Shown piece after piece: positions 1 through 8,379 of a stretch of 64,000 bases of DNA. Source of the DNA: Actinomadura macra NBRC 14102. GTDB lineage: Bacteria > Actinomycetota > Actinomycetes > Streptosporangiales > Streptosporangiaceae. The notes beneath the pieces were generated by a model. That model was not told where the DNA came from. It worked only from the letters and a program-made list of their open reading frames with translations, and did not search any database. The stretch's first letter is position 1; every line of letters begins with the position of its first letter. Location of the stretch: NCBI RefSeq assembly GCF_001552215.1, contig NZ_BCQT01000014.1, positions 161,486-225,485 on the forward strand, in the 5' to 3' direction. A program made the translations under genes and the position numbers.

Positions 1-96
1 CTCGGCCGCCTTGCGGATCACGAGGTTCTGTTCCGTGGACGTCTGGAAACCGATGTGATCGGTGGCGGGAAGGTCCTGGCGAACCGACTCAGACAT
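1..96 (-). CDS. N-terminal fragment of an unidentified protein (runs off left edge)
   Basis: Only the first 32 codons are present; the rest lies beyond the left edge. The ATG at 94-96 (minus strand) has a good Shine-Dalgarno, GGAGACC, ending right before a short spacer, so the start is credible. The visible protein begins MSESVRQDLPATDHIGF and continues with a T-x-E-Q-x-x-x-I-x-x-A-A pattern. That pattern recalls the start of ribbon-helix-helix DUF1778/TacA-type antitoxins, but 32 residues are too few to assign it. It lies downstream of the lrp-type regulator on the same strand, 95 nt away, and so may be unrelated to the polyamine module. Confidence 0.5.
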   Translation of the reverse strand, partial: MSESVRQDLPATDHIGFQTSTEQNLVIRKAAE

Positions 97-191
97 GGCC
101 GGTCTCCTTCCTTGCAGCACTTAGAAAGTACGTCGGGCGGAGTGGCCTGGACATCCCCTTTAAGGACGAGAATCGGTGCGGGTGCGGTGGG

Positions 192-674
192 TCAGCGGGC
201 GCCCCAGGAGTAGGTCTGCTTGCGCAGCTTGAGATAGACGTAACTTTCAGTGGACACGACGCCGGGGACCGCGCGGATGCGGCCGAGGAGCTCCAGGAGG
301 TGCCCGTCGTCCGCGCAGACGAGTTCGAGCAGGATGTCGAAGGAGCCGGCGGTGATGACCACGTAGTCGATCTCGGTGATGGCGGCGAGCCCGTCGGCGA
401 TCTCCTCCAGGTCGCCATCGCATCTGACGCCGATCATCAGCTGCCGGGAGAAACCGAGCATGAGGGGGTCGGTGACGCCGACGATCTGCATGACTCCGCT
501 GTCGAGTAGTTTCTGGACACGTTGGCGGACGGCGGCCTCGGAGAGTCCGACCGCCTTGCCGATGGCGGCGTAGGAACGCCGGCCGTCCTGCTGGAGCTGC
601 TCGATGATCTGCTTGGCGGTCTCGTCGAGCGGGACGGCGGAAGAGCCCCGGCGGGTGGGCGGCAAGGCCGTCAT
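192..674 (-). CDS. Lrp/AsnC family transcriptional regulator
   Basis: A 160-residue Lrp/AsnC regulator. The N-terminal helix-turn-helix covers about residues 18-62 (core SYAAIGKAVGLSEAAVRQRV), and the C-terminal RAM/ligand-binding ferredoxin-like domain covers about 75-150, with the family's G-x-F-D-I-L-L-E-L strand. I chose the ATG at 674 because AAGGAGA sits 7 nt upstream; an in-frame start at 710 would add 12 residues without a better ribosome site. The gene is divergent from the aldehyde dehydrogenase and polyamine transporter operon, with a perfect small palindrome in the gap, so it most likely controls that operon and itself. Family knowledge: such regulators usually bind an amino acid or related metabolite as effector. 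Here putrescine, GABA or a derivative is only inferred. Confidence 0.93.
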   Translation of the reverse strand: MTALPPTRRGSSAVPLDETAKQIIEQLQQDGRRSYAAIGKAVGLSEAAVRQRVQKLLDSGVMQIVGVTDPLMLGFSRQLMIGVRCDGDLEEIADGLAAITEIDYVVITAGSFDILLELVCADDGHLLELLGRIRAVPGVVSTESYVYLKLRKQTYSWGAR

Positions 675-700
675 CGTTGGTCTCCTTGCGGCATCGGGAG

Positions 701-713
701 TGAATCGCATTCA
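701..713. promoter_or_regulatory. Palindromic operator candidate in the divergent lrp / aldehyde dehydrogenase gap
   Basis: The sequence TGAATCGCATTCA is a perfect inverted repeat (TGAAT, 3-nt centre, ATTCA) 27 nt upstream of the regulator's start codon. A second GAATCG follows at 722-727. Position and symmetry fit an Lrp-type operator; function is inferred. Confidence 0.4.
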
Positions 714-835
714 GATCAAGTGAATCGGTCGCGAATGATGATCGTAACAACGGAATCACTTGTACTGAAGCGGGATCCTCTGTAAGGGTCGGGCTGACAG
801 GGACACTTCGGGCGAGAGCCCGGGAGGGATCGAGG

Positions 836-2263
836 ATGAGCCGACTGCGCAACTTCATCGGCGGCGAACACACGGACGCGAAGGGCGGGCGGACCCTGGA
901 GGTGGTCGATCCCAGCACCGGCGAGGCGTACGCGGAGGTGCCCGTGTCCGGGCCTGAGGACGTCGACGCCGCGTTCCGGGCGGCGGCGGGTGCTTTCCCC
1001 GGGTGGCGGGACGCGACGCCGGGGGAGCGGAGCCTGGCCATGCTGCGGTTCGCGGACGCGGTGGAGGCACGTGCGGGGGACCTCGTCGAGGCGGAGAGCC
1101 GGGACACCGGCAAGCCCCTTCAGCTGACCCTGGACGAGGAGGTGCCGCCGATGGTGGACAACCTCCGGTTCTTCGCGGGCGCCTCTCGGGTGCTGGAGGG
1201 ACGGGCGTCGGGCGAGTACATGGCGGACCACACGTCCTCGATCCGGCGCGAGCCGATCGGGGTGTGCGCCCAGGTGACGCCCTGGAACTACCCGATGATG
1301 ATGGCTGTCTGGAAGATCGGGCCCGCACTGGCCGCGGGCAACACGGTCGTGCTCAAGCCGTCCGAGACGACGCCCGCGACCACGCTGATGCTGGCCGAGA
1401 TCGCGGCGGAGTTCCTGCCGCCGGGGGTGTTCAACGTCGTGTGCGGTGACCGGGACACCGGTCGAGCGCTCGTCGACCATCCGACGCCGCAGATGGTGTC
1501 GATCACCGGCAGCGTGCGCGCGGGGATGGAGGTCGCCGCGGCCGCGGCCAAGGACCTCAAGCGGGTGCACCTGGAGCTGGGCGGCAAGGCGCCCGTCGTC
1601 GTCTTCGATGACGCGGACGTGGAGTCGGCGGCGGCGGGCATAGCCGAGGCCGGGTACTTCAACGCCGGACAGGACTGCACGGCGGCCACGCGGGTCCTGG
1701 TCGCCGACCGGCTGCACGACGATTTCGCCACGGCGCTCACCGAGGCCGCCAAGGCGACGGCGGTCGGGCCCCCGAGTGACACGGAGGCGTACTACGGCCC
1801 GGTGAACAACGCGGGGCAGCTTGAGCGCGTCCAAGGGTTCCTCGATCGGATCCCCGAGCACGCGCGGGTCCTGACCGGGGGCAAGCGGGTCGGGGAGCGC
1901 GGGTACTTCTTCGCCCCGACGGTCGTCGGCGGGCTTCGCCAGGACGACGAGATGGTGCAGAACGAGGTGTTCGGCCCCGTCATCACCGTGCAGAGCTTCT
2001 CGGACGAGCGGCAGGCCGTCGAGTGGGCGAACGGTGTGAAGTACGGTCTGGCAGCGAGTGTCTGGACGCGCGACCACGGACGGGCCATGCGGATGACCAG
2101 GGCTCTGGATTTCGGTGCGGTGTGGGTGAACACCCATATCCCCCTGGTGTCGGAGATGCCGCACGGTGGCTTCAAGCATTCCGGCTACGGCAAGGACATG
2201 TCGATGTACGGAATCGAGGACTACACGCGCGTCAAGCACGTGATGCACTACATCGGCGGCTGA
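836..2263 (+). CDS. Gamma-aminobutyraldehyde dehydrogenase (NAD-dependent aldehyde dehydrogenase)
   Basis: A 475-residue aldehyde dehydrogenase, the usual length. The catalytic set is visible: Asn151 in PWNYP, general-base Glu247 in LELGGKAP, nucleophile Cys281 in GQDCTAATR, and the C-terminal EVFGPV motif. Within the superfamily it looks most like the PatD/PuuC-type enzymes that oxidise 4-aminobutanal (from putrescine) to GABA. The PWNYPMMMAVWKIGPALAAGN stretch is typical of that group. A purine-rich GGGAGGGATCGAGG precedes the ATG. The next gene begins 31 nt after the stop and encodes the ATPase of a spermidine/putrescine-type importer, so uptake and oxidation are probably co-transcribed. 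Exact substrate is inferred from the family and neighbours; betaine aldehyde dehydrogenase is the main alternative. Confidence 0.9.
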   Translation: MSRLRNFIGGEHTDAKGGRTLEVVDPSTGEAYAEVPVSGPEDVDAAFRAAAGAFPGWRDATPGERSLAMLRFADAVEARAGDLVEAESRDTGKPLQLTLDEEVPPMVDNLRFFAGASRVLEGRASGEYMADHTSSIRREPIGVCAQVTPWNYPMMMAVWKIGPALAAGNTVVLKPSETTPATTLMLAEIAAEFLPPGVFNVVCGDRDTGRALVDHPTPQMVSITGSVRAGMEVAAAAAKDLKRVHLELGGKAPVVVFDDADVESAAAGIAEAGYFNAGQDCTAATRVLVADRLHDDFATALTEAAKATAVGPPSDTEAYYGPVNNAGQLERVQGFLDRIPEHARVLTGGKRVGERGYFFAPTVVGGLRQDDEMVQNEVFGPVITVQSFSDERQAVEWANGVKYGLAASVWTRDHGRAMRMTRALDFGAVWVNTHIPLVSEMPHGGFKHSGYGKDMSMYGIEDYTRVKHVMHYIGG

Positions 2264-2294
2264 CCGCCCCGACCCTGTGAAGGAACCCCCGGCC

Positions 2295-3449
2295 ATGACC
2301 GAGACCAAGTCCGCCCCGGCACGCGAGGAGCCGGATCACGCGGTTCCCGCCATCGAGCTCGCGGGTGTGGAGAAGGCGTACCACGCCTATGGCGAGACGA
2401 TCGCGGCGGTCCGCGGTCTCGACCTGACCATCGCGCAGGGGGAGTTCTTCTCCCTTCTGGGGCCGTCCGGCTGCGGCAAGACCACGACCATGCGGATGAT
2501 CGGCGGGTTCGAGGAGCCGAGCGTCGGCGAGGTCTACCTGCATGGGCGCAACGTCACAGGTGTGCCCGCAAACCGGCGTGACGTGAACATGATGTTCCAG
2601 TCGTACGCGCTGTTCCCGCACATGAACGTTTTCGAGAATGTCGCGTTCGGTCTGCGCCGGCGCGGCGTCCCGAGAGGCGAGATCAAGGCGCGGGTGGGCG
2701 AGATGCTGGACATCGTCGATCTGGCCGGACGGGAGCGGAGCCGTCCGGCTGAGCTGTCCGGCGGGCAGCAGCAGCGGGTGGCGCTGGCGCGCGCCCTGGT
2801 CAACCGGCCGCGCGCCCTGCTGCTGGACGAGCCGTTGGGCGCGCTCGACCTGAAGCTCCGCCAGGCCATGCAGGTCGAGCTGAAGCACATCCAGCGGGAG
2901 GTCGGCATCACGTTCCTGTACGTGACACACGATCAGGGTGAGGCGCTCACCATGTCCGACCGCATCGCGGTCATGAACGACGGGCTGATCGAACAGCTGG
3001 GGACGCCCAGGGAGATCTACGAGCATCCGGCGACGCGGTTCGTGGCCGGGTTCATCGGGACGTCCAACCTGCTGGGCGGCGAGGTCGCGGGGGTCGACTC
3101 GACGACCGCGGTGATCTCCTATGGCCGGGACGGGCGGATCGAGGTGCCGGTGCGGGACGGTGTGGAGGTCGCGGCGGGGGAGCGGTTGGAGTTGACCGTC
3201 CGGCCGGAGAAGATCGGCATCGGCCGGGGCAGGCCGGTGGACGGGCTGTGCGGTGTCCGGGGCACGGTGACCGAGGTGGTCTACCGCGGGACGTCGACCA
3301 GCTACAACGTGACGACGTCCGCGGGCGCCGACGTTGTGGTGTTCTCGCAGAACACCACCTCTGCTGACGACATCGCCGCCCGAGGGGACGATGTGTGGCT
3401 GTCGTGGGATCCGCGCCACTCGTACGCACTGGGGGCATCCAGTGAGTGA
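2295..3449 (+). CDS. potA: Polyamine (spermidine/putrescine) ABC transporter ATP-binding protein
   Basis: A 384-residue ABC ATPase with every core motif: Walker A GPSGCGKTT (about residues 56-64), Q-loop in MMFQSYALFPHMNV, signature LSGGQQQRVALARAL, Walker B LLLDEPLGALD and the H-loop VTHDQGEA. About 120 residues follow with the look of a TOBE_2 domain (ending around SWDPRHSYAL), which is typical of PotA/FbpC-type importers. The ATG at 2295 is preferred over an in-frame GTG at 2277, since GAAGGA lies about 10 nt before it; the choice changes only six residues. The stop overlaps the start of the binding-protein gene by 8 nt, so the two are translationally coupled. It powers import through the two permeases encoded just downstream. 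Confidence 0.93.
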   Translation: MTETKSAPAREEPDHAVPAIELAGVEKAYHAYGETIAAVRGLDLTIAQGEFFSLLGPSGCGKTTTMRMIGGFEEPSVGEVYLHGRNVTGVPANRRDVNMMFQSYALFPHMNVFENVAFGLRRRGVPRGEIKARVGEMLDIVDLAGRERSRPAELSGGQQQRVALARALVNRPRALLLDEPLGALDLKLRQAMQVELKHIQREVGITFLYVTHDQGEALTMSDRIAVMNDGLIEQLGTPREIYEHPATRFVAGFIGTSNLLGGEVAGVDSTTAVISYGRDGRIEVPVRDGVEVAAGERLELTVRPEKIGIGRGRPVDGLCGVRGTVTEVVYRGTSTSYNVTTSAGADVVVFSQNTTSADDIAARGDDVWLSWDPRHSYALGASSE

Positions 3450-4677
3450 CATCGACCCCGCTTTCCGGCGCGGACTTACTCGGCCGCGTATGGCACGCTC
3501 CACTGTTTCGCGTCGGCGTGCCGTCCAACTGCTGGGCGCAGGGTTCGCCCTAGCGGCGTGTGGTGTGGAGGGGCGAGGCGCCAAGGGGCAGGTCAGTCAG
3601 AGCGACGTCCAGGAGTATTGGTCGGGCAGGGCCAGGACCGGGAAGTTGAGCTGGGCGAACTGGCCTGGCTACATGCAGGACGACCACGAGACCATCAAGG
3701 CGTTCGAGAAAGCCACCGGCATCAAGGTGACCTACAAGGAGGTCATCCAAGAGACGGGGCCGTGGTTCGGCAAGATCCAGGCACCGCTGGCGGCCGGGCA
3801 GTCGATCGGCTTCGACCTGATGGTCATGACGAACGGGATCCAGCTGGAGAAGTGCCGGCAGCTCGGCTACCTGGCACCGCTCGACCCGTCACGGCTGGGG
3901 AACTTCGCCGCGAACGCCGGTCCGGGCTTCAAGAACCCGTCCTACGACCCGGGCAACGCGTTCACGGTGCCCTACCAGTCGGGCATCACCGGGATTGCCT
4001 ACAACACCAAGTACATCAAGGACGAGATCACCAGCATCGCCCAATTGTTCGACGCCCGGTACAAGGGCAGGGTCGGCATGATGGGAGACTCGCAGGAGCT
4101 CGGTAGTTTCGGAATGCTCCTGCTGGGTGTCGACCCGGAGAAGTCGACACTGGCCGACTGGGAGAGGGCCGCCGCCAAGCTCCGCGAGCAACGCGACCGG
4201 GGGATCGTTCGCAAGTACTACAGGCAGGACTACGTCGACGCGGTCAGCAAGGGCGACGTGTGGCTCAGCATGGCGTGGTCGGGTGACGTCTACAGTCTCA
4301 CCAGCCCGGACGTGCGGTTCGTGGTGCCCGAGGAAGGCGGCACGCTCTGGACGGACAACATGTGCATCCCGAAGACCGCCGAGAACCCCGTGGACGCGCT
4401 GACCCTGATGGACTGGCTCTACGTCCCGGCGAACAACGCACCGTTGACCGAGTTCGTCAACTACATCACGCCGGTCCCGGCGACGAAACAGATCATCGCG
4501 GCGGACGCGGCGAAGGCCACCGGTGACGACAGGAAGGACCTGACCAGGCTGAGCACCAGCCCGCTGGTGTTCCCGTCCGAGACGGACCTGGCCCGGTTGC
4601 GGCGCTATCGGCGGCTCACCCAGGCGGAGGAGACCCAGTACCAGAAGGTCTTTGAACCCATCGCCAAGGGTTCGTGA
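3442..4677 (+). CDS. potD: Polyamine ABC transporter substrate-binding lipoprotein (PotD-like)
   Basis: A 411-residue extracellular binding protein. The N-terminus carries SRRRAVQLL followed by a lipobox LAAC with Cys40. This is therefore a lipoprotein, probably exported by Tat because of the consecutive arginines. The mature part shows the PotD fold pattern (LSWANWPGYM near the start, YNTKYI, DNMCIPKTAENP). I start it at the GTG at 3442, which overlaps the potA stop by 8 nt; there is no ATG that keeps the signal peptide intact without adding unlikely sequence. It should capture putrescine or spermidine at the outer face of the membrane and hand it to the permease pair. Substrate is inferred from family and from the adjacent aldehyde dehydrogenase. 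Confidence 0.9.
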   Translation: MSDIDPAFRRGLTRPRMARSTVSRRRAVQLLGAGFALAACGVEGRGAKGQVSQSDVQEYWSGRARTGKLSWANWPGYMQDDHETIKAFEKATGIKVTYKEVIQETGPWFGKIQAPLAAGQSIGFDLMVMTNGIQLEKCRQLGYLAPLDPSRLGNFAANAGPGFKNPSYDPGNAFTVPYQSGITGIAYNTKYIKDEITSIAQLFDARYKGRVGMMGDSQELGSFGMLLLGVDPEKSTLADWERAAAKLREQRDRGIVRKYYRQDYVDAVSKGDVWLSMAWSGDVYSLTSPDVRFVVPEEGGTLWTDNMCIPKTAENPVDALTLMDWLYVPANNAPLTEFVNYITPVPATKQIIAADAAKATGDDRKDLTRLSTSPLVFPSETDLARLRRYRRLTQAEETQYQKVFEPIAKGS

Positions 4678-5537
4678 TGGCCAGGCGGGGGAGGCTCGCG
4701 CCCTATCTGATGGTTCTGCCAGGCGGGTTGTGGCTGACGGCCTTCTTCGCCGTTCCGCTGGTGCTGATGGTGTCGCTGTCATTGCAGACCGGAAATCTCG
4801 TCGACGGGTTCCGGCAGACGGTCCATTGGCAGAACTACAGCGAGAGCCTCGACACCTACGGCTATCTGTTCGTCCGGTCGCTCTGGTACGGGCTGCTGGC
4901 GACGGTCGCGTGTCTGGCACTGGCCTACCCGGCGGCGTACTGGATCGCGTTCCGGGGCGCCCGCAACAAGACGACGTACCTGTTCCTCCTGCTGCTGCCG
5001 TACTTCGTGTCGTTCGTGCTCAGGACGGTCTCGTGGAAGCTCGTCCTGACCGACAACGGGCCGATCCTCGGGCCGCTGCGCGACCACGGGATCCTGCCGC
5101 CGGGTTTCCACGTCCTGGACACCGGGTTCGCGGTCGTGTCCGGGCTGGCCTACAACTTCCTGCCCTTCATGGTGCTGCCGATCTACGTGGCGCTGGAGCG
5201 GATCGACCAGCGGCTGGTGGAGGCCGCCTACGACCTCTACGCGAGCCGCGCGCAGGCGTTCGGGCGGGTGATCCTGCCGTTGTCGTTGCCGGGTGTCTTC
5301 GCCGGTGTGATCATGACGTTCGCGCCGATGTCGGCGGACTACGTCAACGCCGAGGTGCTCGGTGGCCCCGGCAACACCATGATCGGCAACGTGATCCAGT
5401 CGGAGTACTTCGACAACGGCGCCTACCCGGTCGCGTCCGCGCTGTCGTTCGTGCTGATGGCGATCCTGCTGCTCGGCATCTTCGCCTACGCGCGGGCCCT
5501 CGGCGCCCGGGACGTGCTGGGCGTGGCGGGACGATGA
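4677..5537 (+). CDS. potB: Polyamine ABC transporter permease (PotB-like)
   Basis: A 286-residue inner-membrane permease with about six hydrophobic segments. The EAA loop is visible as EAAYDLYASRAQAFGRVILP, which docks on the ATPase. The ATG at 4677 overlaps the last base of the potD stop codon; a GTG at 4674 is a possible alternative one codon earlier. The stop overlaps the next permease gene (ATGA). Together with potC it forms the translocation channel. Confidence 0.92.
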   Translation: MARRGRLAPYLMVLPGGLWLTAFFAVPLVLMVSLSLQTGNLVDGFRQTVHWQNYSESLDTYGYLFVRSLWYGLLATVACLALAYPAAYWIAFRGARNKTTYLFLLLLPYFVSFVLRTVSWKLVLTDNGPILGPLRDHGILPPGFHVLDTGFAVVSGLAYNFLPFMVLPIYVALERIDQRLVEAAYDLYASRAQAFGRVILPLSLPGVFAGVIMTFAPMSADYVNAEVLGGPGNTMIGNVIQSEYFDNGAYPVASALSFVLMAILLLGIFAYARALGARDVLGVAGR

Positions 5538-6361
5538 CGACCCGTACGCGTACCCCGGCGCGCCGCCCTGTCCGGCGGCTCCGGACTCGACGGTTCTCCG
5601 GCCTGCACGTCTACACCCTGTTGCTGATCGCGTGGCTGCTGCTGCCGGTCGCGATCATGATCATGTTCGGGTTCAACGACACCCACGGCAAGCAGAACTT
5701 CCGGTGGGAGGGCTTCACGCTCACGTGGTACGCCCACCTGCTCGACAAGAACGATCTCACCACCGCCGTCGTCAACTCGCTGACGATCGCGCTGCTCAGC
5801 ACGTGCGTCACCACCGTCATCGGGACGTTCGCCGGGCTCGCGCTCGGCCGGTACCGGTTCCGCGGCCGGGGCACGACGAGCCTCCTGCTGTTCATGGTGA
5901 TCTCCTGCCCGGAGATCGTGATGGGCGCCTCGCTGCTGTCGATGTTCGTCACGTTCAACCTGCCGCGCGGCTACCTGACGATCCTGGCCTCGCACGTGAT
6001 GTTCTCGATCGCGTTCGTGGCCGTGACCGTCCGCGCCCGCGTGGTGGGCCTCGATCCGGCCGTGGAGGAGGCCGCGCGGGACCTCGGCGCCGGGCCGTGG
6101 ACACGGTTCCGGCTGGTCACGCTACCGATGATCATGCCGGGGGTGGTGGCGGGGGCGCTGCTGGCGTTCGTGCTGTCCATCGACGACTTCGTCATCACCG
6201 ACTTCACCGGCGGCGCGACGGTGACGTTCCCGCTGTGGATCTACGGTTCGACACGGACGGGTATGCCACCGCAGGTCAACGTGATGGGCACCCTCATCTT
6301 CGCCGTCGGCGCGCTGGTCGCCGCGGTGGCGGCGCGGCGCACCGCCCGCGCGTCCGGCTGA
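5534..6361 (+). CDS. potC: Polyamine ABC transporter permease (PotC-like)
   Basis: A 275-residue permease with six likely membrane segments. It has a basic N-terminus (TTRTRTPARRPVRRLRTRR), the PotC-like FNDTHGKQNFRWEGF loop after the first helix and an EAA loop EEAARDLGAGPWTRFRLVTLP. The start ATG at 5534 overlaps the stop of potB by four bases (ATGA). It ends the polyamine operon; the next gene converges from the other strand 38 nt away. Confidence 0.92.
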   Translation: MTTRTRTPARRPVRRLRTRRFSGLHVYTLLLIAWLLLPVAIMIMFGFNDTHGKQNFRWEGFTLTWYAHLLDKNDLTTAVVNSLTIALLSTCVTTVIGTFAGLALGRYRFRGRGTTSLLLFMVISCPEIVMGASLLSMFVTFNLPRGYLTILASHVMFSIAFVAVTVRARVVGLDPAVEEAARDLGAGPWTRFRLVTLPMIMPGVVAGALLAFVLSIDDFVITDFTGGATVTFPLWIYGSTRTGMPPQVNVMGTLIFAVGALVAAVAARRTARASG

Positions 6362-6399
6362 GGCGCCGCGAGCGGTGGACGCGCCGCGCGGACGCTCGT

Positions 6400-7599
6400 T
6401 CAGTCGAGTGCCTGGTAGACGGACGTCCAGAAGTCGGCGTAGAGGTGGGAGGCGTTCGGCGGCATCGGTCGCTGCGTCAACAGGATCGCGATCAGGTCCT
6501 CGGCCGGGTCGTTCGCCCAGGACGTGCCGAAGCCGCCGTCCCAGCCGTAGCGGCCTGGGGTGGCGTACAGCTCGTCGCGGCGCAGGACGACCGACACGCC
6601 GAAGCCCCAGCCGCGGGCCGTACCGAGGGCGGCGGCGTGCTGCCCGGCCGCCAGCTGGTCGGTGGTCATCAATTCGACCGCCGGACGCGACAGCAGGCGC
6701 ACGCCGTCGTGCGTGCCGCCACCGGCCAGCATCCGGGCGAACGCGAGGTAGTCACCGGCGGTGGAGACCAGCCCCGCCGCGCCGTCGGGGAGTGCGGGCG
6801 GACGGCTCCAGGCGCCGTCGACGCCGTCGGCGAGGGTGAGCGCGCCGTCCTGGTCTTCGAACGAGCAGGCGTCGGCGAGGCGGTCGCGGTCGGCGGCGGG
6901 GACGTGGAAGCCGGTGTCCCGCATGCCCAGCGGCTCGAACACGCGCTCACGCAGGAACACCTCCAACGGACGGCTGGTGGCGCGTTCTAGGAGGATGCCG
7001 AGGATCGTCGATCCCGTGGTGTACAGCCAGCGTTCCCCAGGCTGATGCAGGAGCGGAAGGGTCCCGACGTTACGGAGCCACTCGTCCGCTGTGTGGGGCG
7101 CGTCCGGACGCGGAGGTCCGAAGCCCATGAGATCCATCTCGCGCACAGCATCGTCGAACGAAGTGCCGAACGTGGAACCGTCCAGGGCAATGCCCAGGCC
7201 GCAGCGGAAGTCGAGCAGGTCCCGGACGATGATGGGGCGTACGGCGGGCACGGTGTCGTCCAGGGGGGCGTCTGGGCGACGCAGGACGCGGCGACCGGAC
7301 AGCTCAGGGAGGAGACCGTCCACCGGGTCGTCCAGCCGCAGGATGCACTCCTCGACGAGCATCAGCGCCGCCGCGGCGACGACGGGCTTGGTCATCGAGG
7401 TGATCCGGAAAATGGTGTCCGGACGCATCGGGGTGCCCGTTCCGATCGAAGCACTGCCGATCGAAGCGCTGCCGAGCGCCTCAAGATGCGTTTCGCCGTG
7501 CCGGGCCACGAGCGTGACGACGCCCGGCACCGCGCCCCGTTCGATGTGGCCCGTCATCGTCTCGCGTATCCGGCCGAGCCGCGTTTTGGAGAAGGTCAT
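6400..7599 (-). CDS. Serine hydrolase, beta-lactamase/class C family (esterase or peptidase)
   Basis: A 399-residue member of the beta-lactamase-related serine hydrolases. The SxxK motif is SMTK with Ser68 and Lys71. The second motif is Tyr193 in WLYTTGS, a Y-x-T rather than the Y-x-N of true class C beta-lactamases, and a GWDGGFGTSW segment near residue 365 marks the third active-site strand. No signal peptide is seen, so it is probably cytoplasmic and may act as an esterase (EstB-like) rather than a beta-lactamase. The ATG at 7599 follows a GGGAGGGAG ribosome site. A 15-bp tandem duplication (7441-7470) encodes the doubled GSASIGSASIG near residue 45. It lies 65 nt downstream of the PH-domain gene and may share its transcript. 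Confidence 0.85.
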   Translation of the reverse strand: MTFSKTRLGRIRETMTGHIERGAVPGVVTLVARHGETHLEALGSASIGSASIGTGTPMRPDTIFRITSMTKPVVAAAALMLVEECILRLDDPVDGLLPELSGRRVLRRPDAPLDDTVPAVRPIIVRDLLDFRCGLGIALDGSTFGTSFDDAVREMDLMGFGPPRPDAPHTADEWLRNVGTLPLLHQPGERWLYTTGSTILGILLERATSRPLEVFLRERVFEPLGMRDTGFHVPAADRDRLADACSFEDQDGALTLADGVDGAWSRPPALPDGAAGLVSTAGDYLAFARMLAGGGTHDGVRLLSRPAVELMTTDQLAAGQHAAALGTARGWGFGVSVVLRRDELYATPGRYGWDGGFGTSWANDPAEDLIAILLTQRPMPPNASHLYADFWTSVYQALD

Positions 7600-7664
7600 G
7601 GTCCCCGCTCCCTCCCTGGTCTGTGCTGAAGTTGACCTGGCGGAGCGGCGGAACTCACCGGAGA

Positions 7665-8183
7665 TCAGTCGGGGGACTCGTCGATCGTGCCGAAGATGAC
7701 CGACGAGACCTCCAGGTAGAGCTGCTCCGGATACGGCATGAAGCCGACGTTGCGGAGTGCCTGCTTCTGGCCCGCCGACTCCATGACGAACTCCCCGTAC
7801 CCGAGCATCCGCCCGGCGACGGAGCGTTCGAGGGCGATGTCGGTGACCTTCGCCAGCGGCATCATCGCGACGTTGCGGTTGAGGATGCCGCTGATCAGCA
7901 TCACCCGGTGCTCGGTGACCAGGAAGAACTCGATCGACCAGGCGAGGACCTTCCAGACCAGGTAGCCGAGCGCGATGAGCCACAGCCACCAGACCCAGAA
8001 GGAGCCGGAGACGGCGTTGGCGGCACCGCACGCGATGAGCCCCGCCACCACGATCCCCACGGGCATGATCAGCACGGCCGGGTGCCGGCGCACCGCGATG
8101 ACCCGTCCCTCGTAGGACATCAGATACTTGTCGACGGTCCGCGACGAGTTGTCGCGGTGCACCATCATGTCCTGCAGATTCAC
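7665..8183 (-). CDS. PH-domain (bPH2/YdbS-like) membrane protein
   Basis: A 172-residue protein with two hydrophobic segments (roughly residues 38-60 and 65-85), followed by a bacterial PH-like domain. The domain opens WSIEFFLVTEHRVMLISGILNR and contains the conserved V-T-D-I-x-x-x-R-S-x-x-G-R-x-x-G-Y-G pattern of the YdbS/bPH2 family. Actinobacterial relatives are small integral membrane proteins of unknown role. I use the GTG at 8183 because GAGGA lies about 8 nt upstream; the ATG at 8168 would have no useful ribosome site. The coding sequence is followed 65 nt later by the serine hydrolase gene on the same strand. Confidence 0.85.
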   Translation of the reverse strand: MNLQDMMVHRDNSSRTVDKYLMSYEGRVIAVRRHPAVLIMPVGIVVAGLIACGAANAVSGSFWVWWLWLIALGYLVWKVLAWSIEFFLVTEHRVMLISGILNRNVAMMPLAKVTDIALERSVAGRMLGYGEFVMESAGQKQALRNVGFMPYPEQLYLEVSSVIFGTIDESPD

Positions 8184-8379
8184 GGTGGCGTCCTCGTCAT
8201 GATCTGGTTGCCTCAACCGTAGCCGACCGGACGTCGCCGCTGCAGGGCCCGTACGGTAAGGGCGGGCGAGCTTTTGCGGCCTTGTGCGCGCGAGATCGGC
8301 GGCTGATGATGGTCGGCATGGACGGCGTGCGAGAGCCTGCGGATGGGCCGGGGAGCCTCCGAGGCGGCAGGGGGCGCCT

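Noticed and set aside
716..2308. Long open frame antisense to the aldehyde dehydrogenase (530 codons)
   Set aside because: Arg/His/Gly-rich shadow frame typical of high-GC DNA; the plus-strand gene has all catalytic motifs.
6400..7599. Class C beta-lactamase (resistance gene)
   Set aside because: No signal peptide and Y-x-T in place of Y-x-N; an esterase-like serine hydrolase fits better.
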